A stretch of 7,999 nucleotides of DNA from Gemmatimonadota bacterium. Lineage in GTDB: Bacteria; Gemmatimonadota; Gemmatimonadetes; Longimicrobiales; Gaopeijiaceae. Position 1 is the first letter of the stretch. Every line of letters begins with the position of its first letter. The DNA lies in assembly GCA_007127575.1 (NCBI GenBank), contig SKZC01000349.1:1-7999 (forward strand). Reading direction: 5' to 3'. The position numbers were made by a program, and so were the translations under genes. Below are positions 1 to 6,222 of the stretch, piece by piece. The notes under the pieces were generated by a model that was not told the DNA's origin, searched no databases, and was given only the letters and a program-made list of their open reading frames with translations.

Positions 1-289
1 GGCTGCCTCCTGAGTGAGAAATCAACGAGCGGCGGCTCCCGGCCCGCGCTCCGCGACCACCGGCGCCGCCGGGGAGACCGCCCCGCACCCCCTAACATAA
101 GGCGCAGGTGGCCGAATGTCCCGAGCGCTCCGTCGGAGGCGCCCCGGGGAGGGACCCTTTCTTCCCCGCCGAGACCCGCGCTATTGTGCTCCACGAAGCC
201 TTCGTGGATCGAATGGCGAGTGGCGGCGGATCCTTACCGGAACGAATCTACGGGAATGTCCGCGGCGGCGCTCGCGAGGAGAATAGGCC
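1..289. other. Leader and intergenic region upstream of the first operon
   Basis: I see no convincing gene here. Short open frames exist but have no family resemblance and are expected at this GC content. Two of the three plus-strand frames close within the first 17 bases, so the tail of an upstream gene could end there, but this cannot be shown. The notable element is a perfect palindrome at 190-208. A TATTGT hexamer at 182-187 matches four of six bases of the sigma-70 -10 consensus, but no good -35 sits at the right distance. A promoter for the following genes probably lies in this stretch; its position is not established. Confidence 0.5.
190..208. promoter_or_regulatory. Perfect 19-bp palindrome, possible operator or leader hairpin
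   Basis: The sequence TCCACGAAG-C-CTTCGTGGA has 9-bp arms that are exact reverse complements around one central base. It lies 82 bases before the start codon of the Tat-exported hydrolase and directly after a weak -10-like TATTGT (182-187). As DNA it would suit a dimeric repressor binding near the transcription start. As RNA it could form an 8-bp stem with a 3-nt loop in the 5' leader. No T-run follows, so it is not an intrinsic terminator. The symmetry is seen directly; the regulatory role is inferred. Confidence 0.45.
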
Positions 290-1201
290 ATGATCTGGAC
301 CCGCCGGAAGTTTCTCACCACCGCCTCGGCCGGTGCCTTCCTGGGAGCGCTGGGGATAGCTGGAGCTCGACCCCTGGAGGCGGCGACTCGCCTCCGAGAG
401 TTTCACGAGCTCCGCCGGGGTGCAGGCTTCTTCGTCGGGCAGGGGGGGACCATCGGGTGGCTGGTGAACGCCGATGGGTGCGTCGTGGTGGATAGCCAGT
501 TCCCCGAGTCGGCCCAGGAGTGCGTGGACGGGTTGGAAGCACGAACCTCCTTTCCGCTGGACGCCCTGGTGAATACCCATCATCACGGAGACCACACCTC
601 CGGAAACGGGGTGCTGGGCTCGGTGGCCCGGACCATCGTGGCCCACGAACGAGTGCCGGAGCTGCAGCGTCAGGCCGCTCAGGACCCGGATCAGCAGACG
701 TACGCCGACGAGACGTTTCAGGAACGCTGGTCACTGACGGTTGGAGACGAGACCATCACGGCTCGACACTATGGACCGGCCCACACAGGGGGCGATGCGA
801 CGATCCGGTTCGAGGAGGCGGATGTGGTCCACATGGGAGACCTGGTCTTCAACCGTCTCCATCCCTTCATCGATCGGGGAGGAGGGGCCTCCGCCCGGGG
901 ATGGATCCAGCTCCTGGAGGCGGTGGCTGCCGACGCCGGACCGGAGACCCTCTTCATCTTCGGTCACGGACTCCCCGATTACGGGGTCACCGGGAACCGG
1001 GAGGACGTCCTCGTCCAGCGAGACTATCTCGACGCCCTGCTGGAGGCGGCCACGGAGGCGGCTCAGGCGGGGAGGTCCCGGGACGAAGCCGTGATCCTGG
1101 ATGAGCTCCCGGGGTTCCCGGAGCACCAGGCGCCCTCCCCCAACTTGACCCTGGAGCGAGCCCTGGGAGCCGCCTACGACGAAGTGACGGAAGGAGGCTG
1201 A
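290..1201 (+). CDS. Tat-exported metallo-beta-lactamase-fold hydrolase
   Basis: This 303-aa protein is a metallo-beta-lactamase-fold hydrolase predicted to act outside the cytoplasm. The N-terminus carries a twin-arginine signal (T4-R5-R6-K7-F8-L9) followed by an Ala/Gly-rich hydrophobic stretch to about residue 26, suggesting Tat export already folded with metal. All expected metal ligands are visible: HHHGDH at 97-102 (H97, H99, D101, H102), H165 in PAHTGGD, D184 in MGDLVF and H226 in FGHG. The set fits a dinuclear zinc site. The start has a good Shine-Dalgarno site, AGGAG at 277-281, 8 nt upstream. It is first in a plus-strand block and followed after 67 nt by a secreted peptidase. The substrate cannot be read from sequence: lactamase, lactonase, esterase and other hydrolase activities all occur in this fold, so I give no gene symbol. 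Confidence 0.9.
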   Translation: MIWTRRKFLTTASAGAFLGALGIAGARPLEAATRLREFHELRRGAGFFVGQGGTIGWLVNADGCVVVDSQFPESAQECVDGLEARTSFPLDALVNTHHHGDHTSGNGVLGSVARTIVAHERVPELQRQAAQDPDQQTYADETFQERWSLTVGDETITARHYGPAHTGGDATIRFEEADVVHMGDLVFNRLHPFIDRGGGASARGWIQLLEAVAADAGPETLFIFGHGLPDYGVTGNREDVLVQRDYLDALLEAATEAAQAGRSRDEAVILDELPGFPEHQAPSPNLTLERALGAAYDEVTEGG

Positions 1202-1268
1202 GCTCCCGGGAACCCATAGGAGTCGAACCCGACCTGTTTTCACCAACCTCACTCCCGGAGGCCATGTC

Positions 1269-2645
1269 ATGACCCACCGGATCCCGCCCGTATCTTCTCT
1301 CCTCTGCCTGGTCGTAGTGTTTTCCGTAGCGGCGTGCGGTGACGTCCCGGAGACCGGCGCGCCGGAGGTGGACCCGCCGGAGAACGCCGCCGGCGTGAGC
1401 CCCCCTGCGGAGGAGGAGCAGGTTCCCGAGGTGGAGGAGAGCTACATCCAGGAGATGGAGGAGCTGGCCGCAGACCCCCGGATCCAGGAGGCTTTCTCCA
1501 TCATCGAGGATCTGGAGGAGTGGACCGTCCAGCGGACCATAGAAATTACCGAGATCCCGGCCCCTCCCTTCATGGAGGATGAGCGGGCCGAGGCGTACGC
1601 CCAGATGATCCAGGAGGTGGGCATCGACGAGGTGTACCGCGACGAGGAGGGGAACGTCATCGGGGTGCGCCACGGGGCGACGGGAGATCGGAGGATCGTG
1701 GTGTCCGGTCACCTGGACACCGTGTTTCCCGAGGGAACGGACGTCACGGTGGAGGTCCGGGGGGACACCCTCTTCGCCCCCGGGGTGGGTGACGACTCCC
1801 GGGGCTTGGCCGTGGTCCTCACCGTCCTTCGGGCCATGAACGAGGCCGGAGTGGATACCGATGCCGAGATCTGGTTCGTGGGAACCGTAGGAGAGGAGGG
1901 ACTGGGCGACCTTCGGGGCGTCAAGCACCTCTTCCGGGACGGAGGGCCGGAGATCGACGCTTTCATCTCCGTGGACGGCGGAGGAATGTCCAACGTGGTG
2001 AACCAGGCGCTGGGGTCCCGGCGCTACCGGGTCACCTTCGAGGGTCCCGGGGGACACTCCTGGGGAGCGTTCGGGTTGGGTAACCCCGCCCACACCCTGG
2101 GTCGGGCCATCCTCCGATTCGACGAGGCGGCAGCGGAGTTCGTGGCCACCGGGCCCCGGACGAGCTACAACGTGGGTCGGATCGGCGGCGGGACGTCGGT
2201 GAACTCCATCCCCTACGAGGCGTGGATGGAGGTGGATATGCGTTCCATCGACCACGAGCGGCTCCTGGAGATCGATGCCCTCTTCAACGAGGTCATGGAC
2301 GAGGCCCTGCAGGAGTATCTCGCGGCGGAATGGGACGGGGAGCCCGTGACCCTGGATCTGGACATGGTGGGAGACCGGCCCTCCGGAGAGATCCCCCAGA
2401 CGGACCCCTTCGTCCAGCGGGCCATGGCGTCGGTGGCGTTTTTCGGGGAGGAGCCATCCCTCGGCCGTAGCTCCACCGACTCCAACGTGCCCATCTCCCT
2501 GGGGATTCCGTCGGTGACGGTAGGAAGGGGCGGCGCCGGGGGTGGCACGCACTCTCTGGACGAGTGGTGGGCCAACGAAGATCAACACCTGGCCATCCAG
2601 AGGACTCTCCTCCTGGTGGTGGCGGAGGCGGGACTGGCTCCCTGA
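1269..2645 (+). CDS. M20-family metallopeptidase, predicted lipoprotein
   Basis: This 458-aa protein is an M20-type zinc peptidase probably anchored to the cell envelope. Residues 1-22 form a lipoprotein signal ending in a lipobox (S19-V-A-A-C23), so lipidation at C23 is expected. An acidic, proline-rich tether follows (about 24-65). Catalytic-domain ligands are in the family order: H148 and D150 in GHLDT, bridging D175 in GVGDD, catalytic E209 and ligand E210 in the GEE motif, D236 in SVDGG, and H428 in GTHSL near the C-terminus. The inserted dimerisation domain spans roughly 247-365 and contains the conserved GGHSW (261-265). The start has GGAGG at 1257-1261, 7 nt upstream; an ATG at 1264 is closed at once by TGA. 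One nucleotide separates its stop from the next gene. Family members are di- or tripeptidases, aminoacylases or carboxypeptidases; the exact substrate is unknown. Release of amino acids from peptides would suit the threonine genes downstream. Confidence 0.92.
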   Translation: MTHRIPPVSSLLCLVVVFSVAACGDVPETGAPEVDPPENAAGVSPPAEEEQVPEVEESYIQEMEELAADPRIQEAFSIIEDLEEWTVQRTIEITEIPAPPFMEDERAEAYAQMIQEVGIDEVYRDEEGNVIGVRHGATGDRRIVVSGHLDTVFPEGTDVTVEVRGDTLFAPGVGDDSRGLAVVLTVLRAMNEAGVDTDAEIWFVGTVGEEGLGDLRGVKHLFRDGGPEIDAFISVDGGGMSNVVNQALGSRRYRVTFEGPGGHSWGAFGLGNPAHTLGRAILRFDEAAAEFVATGPRTSYNVGRIGGGTSVNSIPYEAWMEVDMRSIDHERLLEIDALFNEVMDEALQEYLAAEWDGEPVTLDLDMVGDRPSGEIPQTDPFVQRAMASVAFFGEEPSLGRSSTDSNVPISLGIPSVTVGRGGAGGGTHSLDEWWANEDQHLAIQRTLLLVVAEAGLAP

Positions 2646-2646
2646 C

Positions 2647-3630
2647 GTGCCCCCGGCTGAGAGGATCCTGGTCACCGGGGCCGCAGGGCAGGTTGGGTCG
2701 GAGCTGGTGCCCTACCTCCGGGAACGGCACGGGCCCGAGAACGTGGTGGCCACGGACCTGAATCCCCTGCCGGAGGCCCTGGCCCGGGCCGGTCCGCACC
2801 TCAGGGTGGACTGTCGGGACCCGGCTGCGGTGGAGGACGCGGTGCGGCGGCACGACGCCCGAGTCGTCTATCACCTGGCGGCGATCCTCTCCGCTGCCGG
2901 CGAGGAGGCGCCCCGCCGGGCCTTTCAGGTGAATCTGGAAGGCCTGGTCTACGTGCTGGATGCGGCCCGGGGAGCAGGGGCCTCCGTCTTCGTTCCGTCT
3001 TCCATCGCCGTCTTCGGCCCCTCCAGCCCTCGAGACCCTGCGCCTCAGGAGGGGGCCCTCCGCCCCACCTCCATGTACGGCATCACCAAGCTCTCCGGAG
3101 AGCTCCTGTGCGATTACTATCACCTCCGCTTCGGAGTCGACGTCCGGGGGCTCCGCTTCCCGGGGATCATCTCCCACGTCACTCGGCCTGGCCGGGGCAC
3201 AACCGATTTCGCCGTGGAGATCTTCTACGGGGCTGTGGAGGAGGGGCGCTATACCTGCTACCTGGAACCGGACACCCGGATGGACTTCCTCTACATCTCT
3301 GACGCCCTGGAGGGAGCGGTGGCGCTCATGGCCGCCGACGGTGATGGGCTCCGGTATCGGAATGCCTACAACGTCACCTCCTTCCAGGCCACACCGGAGG
3401 AGCTGGCCCGGGCCATCCGGGCCCACGTCCCGGAGTTCGAGGTGGACTATGAGGTGGATCCGGTGCGTCAGGCCCTGGCCGACACCTGGCCCCGACGGCT
3501 GGACGACGGCCCGGCCCGGGCGGATTGGGGGTGGCGCCCCCGGTACGATCTCGAGTCGGTGGTGGAGGAGATGTTGCAGCGGATCCGTGCGCGCACCAAC
3601 CCCGAGGAACGGAGGGTCGATGCCTCTTGA
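2647..3630 (+). CDS. tdh: NAD-dependent L-threonine 3-dehydrogenase, SDR type
   Basis: This 327-aa protein is predicted to oxidise L-threonine to 2-amino-3-ketobutyrate in the cytoplasm with NAD+. It is the extended short-chain dehydrogenase type, not the zinc alcohol-dehydrogenase type found in E. coli. It shows the Rossmann loop GAAGQVG (11-17), an acidic D37 after the second strand that favours NAD over NADP, PSS at 117-119, and the catalytic pair Y144 and K148 in YGITK. The segments RFPGIIS (170-176) and GTTDFAVEIFYGAV (184-197) are hallmarks of this threonine dehydrogenase group. I chose GTG at 2647 because it follows the upstream stop by one base and sits just before the Rossmann strand; an in-frame ATG at 2542 would overlap the peptidase gene by over 100 bases. 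There is no close Shine-Dalgarno site, so translation is probably coupled. The Kbl-like partner directly downstream strengthens the call. The alternative is a related sugar-nucleotide epimerase. Confidence 0.88.
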   Translation: MPPAERILVTGAAGQVGSELVPYLRERHGPENVVATDLNPLPEALARAGPHLRVDCRDPAAVEDAVRRHDARVVYHLAAILSAAGEEAPRRAFQVNLEGLVYVLDAARGAGASVFVPSSIAVFGPSSPRDPAPQEGALRPTSMYGITKLSGELLCDYYHLRFGVDVRGLRFPGIISHVTRPGRGTTDFAVEIFYGAVEEGRYTCYLEPDTRMDFLYISDALEGAVALMAADGDGLRYRNAYNVTSFQATPEELARAIRAHVPEFEVDYEVDPVRQALADTWPRRLDDGPARADWGWRPRYDLESVVEEMLQRIRARTNPEERRVDAS

Positions 3631-4849
3631 GCGACTGGAAGGATCCCTCACCGAGGCGGTGGAGGATCTGGAACGGGAGGGGAGGGCCAAGGGGGCCGAG
3701 CGGGTGATTACGGACGTCCTCCCACCGGATCGGGGGAGGGGGACCCGGGTCCTCCTGTCCGGCGAGGGGGGACGTCCGTTCATTCGGATGAACTCCAACG
3801 CCTACCTGGGAATGCCCCTGGAGGAGGCCGTGGTGGAGGCCGAGGAGGAAGCGTCCCGGCGCTTCGGGGTGGGCCCCGGGGCCGTGCGCTTCATCAGCGG
3901 GACCTACGCCCCCCACGTGGAGCTGGAAGAGGCCCTGGCTCGGTTCCACGGTCGGGAGGAGGGGATGATCTTTAGCTCGGCGTACGCGGCGGTGATGGGG
4001 ACCCTGACGCCTCTCCTCACCGGCGAGACCGTGGTGGCCAGCGACGAGCTGAACCACAATTGCATCATCAATGCCATCCGGCTGGCCCGGCCCGCCGGGA
4101 AGGAGATCTATCCTCACCTGGATCTGGATGCCCTGGACCGGGCCCTGGATAGGTGGAAGGGGAAGGCCCGACGGGCCGTGGTGGTCACCGACGGGGTCTT
4201 CAGCATGCGGGGGGATCATGCCCCGCTGGACGCCGTGGCGGAGGTGGTCCGCCGCCACGACCCGGATTACCCCGAGAACGCGGTGCTGGTGGTGGACGAC
4301 TCCCACGGGGTCGGCGCCTTCGGCGCCACGGGGCGGGGGACGGAAGAAGTGTGCGGGGGGAGGGAGCCCGCCGACGTGCTGGTGGCCACCCTGGGCAAGG
4401 CTCTAGGGGTGAACGGGGGATATCTGGTATCGTCCGCACCGGTGATCCGGTTCCTCCGCGAGACGGCGCCGTTCTACATCTACTCCAATCCCATCACTGC
4501 CGGAGAGGCGGCGGCGGCCGGGGCTGCACTGGCCCTTCTGGAGGGCTCCCGGGGGCGGGAGCTGCTGGCTCGGCTCCGGAGCCTCACCCGTCGGTTCAAG
4601 GAGGGGCTGGCCGCCGGCGGCTTCGAGACCCTCCCTGGAGAGCATCCGGTGGTTCCCCTAATGGTCCGGGATACGGAGCGGACCCGGGATATGGTGGATC
4701 ATCTCTACCGGCACCGGATCCTGGCCACGGGCCTCACCTATCCGGTAGTGCCCCCTGGAGACGAGTCCATCCGGTTCCAGGTGGCGGCGGACCACTCCGC
4801 AGGGGACATCGATCAGGTGCTGGAGGTCCTGGCCGAGTACCGGGAGTGA
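3620..4849 (+). CDS. kbl: Glycine C-acetyltransferase-like (2-amino-3-ketobutyrate CoA ligase)
   Basis: This 409-aa PLP enzyme belongs to the alpha-oxoamine synthase family (Kbl, BioF, HemA, serine palmitoyltransferase). In the predicted role it cleaves 2-amino-3-ketobutyrate with CoA to glycine and acetyl-CoA, finishing threonine breakdown begun by the dehydrogenase before it. The PLP-binding lysine is K260 in TLGKALG; D226 and H229 in DDSHG contact the cofactor; TDGVFSMRGD (190-199) and GRGTEE (238-243) are family blocks. ATG at 3620 lies inside the upstream gene, an 11-bp overlap, with GGAGG at 3611-3615; the 4-nt spacing is short but usable. Departures from the usual Kbl pattern include SGTY (93-96) where CGTQ is typical and YSNPIT (288-293) where a FSNSLPP-like block is typical. 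A different oxoamine synthase specificity is therefore possible, though the pairing with threonine dehydrogenase favours Kbl. The 3' end overlaps the convergent glycerate kinase gene by 37 bp. Confidence 0.82.
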   Translation: MPLERLEGSLTEAVEDLEREGRAKGAERVITDVLPPDRGRGTRVLLSGEGGRPFIRMNSNAYLGMPLEEAVVEAEEEASRRFGVGPGAVRFISGTYAPHVELEEALARFHGREEGMIFSSAYAAVMGTLTPLLTGETVVASDELNHNCIINAIRLARPAGKEIYPHLDLDALDRALDRWKGKARRAVVVTDGVFSMRGDHAPLDAVAEVVRRHDPDYPENAVLVVDDSHGVGAFGATGRGTEEVCGGREPADVLVATLGKALGVNGGYLVSSAPVIRFLRETAPFYIYSNPITAGEAAAAGAALALLEGSRGRELLARLRSLTRRFKEGLAAGGFETLPGEHPVVPLMVRDTERTRDMVDHLYRHRILATGLTYPVVPPGDESIRFQVAADHSAGDIDQVLEVLAEYRE

Positions 4850-6222
4850 GCCGCTCCTCCTTCCCCACCTTCTCGCCGTCCCACCAGAACGACCTGCACG
4901 TCCATCACGTTGGTCCCTGTGGGCCCCGTGACGAGGAGGTCCCCCAGCGCCTGAAAGAAGGGGTAGCTGTCGTTCTCCGCCAGGGCTCGCCACGGGTCCA
5001 ATCCCCGCTGACGGGCCCGTTCCAGGGTGGATCCCGTGGCCAACGCTCCCGCGGCGTCCGTGGGACCGTCGATCCCGTCCGTCCCCATGGAGGCTACGAG
5101 GAGGTCCCGGCCTCCAGCCAGCTCCAGTGCGGCCCCCAGGGCCACCTCCTGGTTCCGCCCTCCCCGGCCCTTCCCCCGAACCTGAACCGTGGTCTCTCCT
5201 CCCGCTAGAAGGCAGAGGGGTCCGCTCCCCAGGGACCCGGACTCCAGAGAGCGACCCAGCGCACCCAGCGCCCGTCCCACCCGCCGGGCCTCTCCCTCCA
5301 CCGATGAGCTCAGGATCCAGGCTCGACGGCTCTGGGCCCGGGCGGCTTCGGCCGCGGACTCCAGGGCCCGTTCCACATTTCCCACCACCTGGAGCTCCAC
5401 GTGGGCCAGCCGGGGGTCTCCAGGCTTGGGCGTTTCGGGGACCTGGCCCCGACGCCCTCGTTGCAGGTGATGGAGCACCGGCGCCGGCACGTCGCCTCGG
5501 ACCCCTCGGCGTTCCAGGGTCTCCAGTGCCTCCCCGAAGGTGGAGAGGTCCGGGGACACGGGCCCGGAAGCGATGACGTCGGGAGGATCTCCCACCACGT
5601 CGGAAATGACCAGGGCGCGTAGGGGCCGCGGGCCCGCCTCCAGGGCCAAGCCTCCTCCTTTGAGGCGTTCCAGATGCTTCCGAACTCCGTTCAGCTCGTG
5701 GATGGAGGCTCCGGCGTGCAGAAGAAGTTGGACCGTCCCTTCCAGGTCCGCCGGGGTGAGGCCGTTTTCCGGGAGGGTGAGGAGGGAAGATCCCCCACCG
5801 GAAAGGAGAAGGAGAAGCCCCTGGCCCGGCTCCAGGGACCGGGCCAGGCCCCGGGCCCGGCGGGCTCCCTCCACACTGCCGGGACCCGGAAGGGGGTGCT
5901 CTCCGAAGTGGACGGGGAAGGGGCCCTCCGTGTCCGCCGCTCCCACACCTTCCTCCGGTTCCGGGGCCAGGACGAGACCGGCTCCGAAGGAGTGGTCGCC
6001 TGCGGCCCGGAGGGCGCCTCGGGCCATCCTCCGGGCCGCCTTCCCCACCGCCAGAAGGGCCCAGGGTTTCCCCGGCGGAAGGGGTTCCCGCCGAAGGGCG
6101 GCCTCCACCAGAGTTGTGGGCTCCACCACGTTCAGCCCGGCGCGAAGGATCTCCCACACCTCCCGCCGGAGGGCCTCCTCCGGATGCTCCTCCTCCTGCC
6201 TTCGATCCGGCGGCCCGTTCAC
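4813..6222 (-). CDS. Glycerate 2-kinase, MOFRL/GckA-TtuD type
   Basis: This 469-aa cytoplasmic enzyme is predicted to phosphorylate D-glycerate with ATP to 2-phosphoglycerate. It has the full motif series of the MOFRL-family glycerate kinases: VGKAA (59-63), SGGGSSLL (141-148), NGVRKHLERLKGG (178-190), ISDVVGD (206-212), SGPVSPD (219-225), then the MOFRL domain with GGETTV (341-346), GRGGRNQE (352-359), TDGIDGPTDAAG (381-392) and GPTGTNVMD (433-441). The family is usually about 420-470 residues, so it is complete. About 20 residues after the last motif form a poorly conserved tail that runs into the convergent gene. The GTG start overlaps the stop of the upstream dehydrogenase as GTGA, typical of coupled translation; GGAGG ends only one base before this GTG, so a second GTG at residue 22 is a possible start. 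Its partner makes its substrate, which supports the function. Confidence 0.93.
   Translation of the reverse strand: MNGPPDRRQEEEHPEEALRREVWEILRAGLNVVEPTTLVEAALRREPLPPGKPWALLAVGKAARRMARGALRAAGDHSFGAGLVLAPEPEEGVGAADTEGPFPVHFGEHPLPGPGSVEGARRARGLARSLEPGQGLLLLLSGGGSSLLTLPENGLTPADLEGTVQLLLHAGASIHELNGVRKHLERLKGGGLALEAGPRPLRALVISDVVGDPPDVIASGPVSPDLSTFGEALETLERRGVRGDVPAPVLHHLQRGRRGQVPETPKPGDPRLAHVELQVVGNVERALESAAEAARAQSRRAWILSSSVEGEARRVGRALGALGRSLESGSLGSGPLCLLAGGETTVQVRGKGRGGRNQEVALGAALELAGGRDLLVASMGTDGIDGPTDAAGALATGSTLERARQRGLDPWRALAENDSYPFFQALGDLLVTGPTGTNVMDVQVVLVGRREGGEGGAAHSRYSARTSST

Noticed and set aside
108..293. A 61-codon open frame in the leader region
   Set aside because: It has no similarity I recognise, no Shine-Dalgarno site and runs past the well-supported start at 290.
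1218..1234. A string resembling a tRNA T-loop on the minus strand (GGGTTCGACTCC)
   Set aside because: The T-stem does not pair well and there is no acceptor stem, D-arm or anticodon arm around it. No tRNA or attachment-site remnant can be supported.
987..2675. A 562-codon open frame on the minus strand antisense to the peptidase gene
   Set aside because: The plus-strand frame has the complete M20 motif set; the antisense frame has no recognisable motif and a His/Pro/Gly-rich composition typical of a high-GC shadow.
2293..3798. A 501-codon minus-strand open frame antisense to tdh
   Set aside because: It has no family motif, is rich in Arg, Pro and Gly, and lies opposite a well-supported dehydrogenase.
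4658..6157. A 499-codon minus-strand open frame in another frame of the kinase region
   Set aside because: It is low-complexity Gly/Pro/Arg throughout, while the overlapping frame carries every MOFRL glycerate kinase motif.
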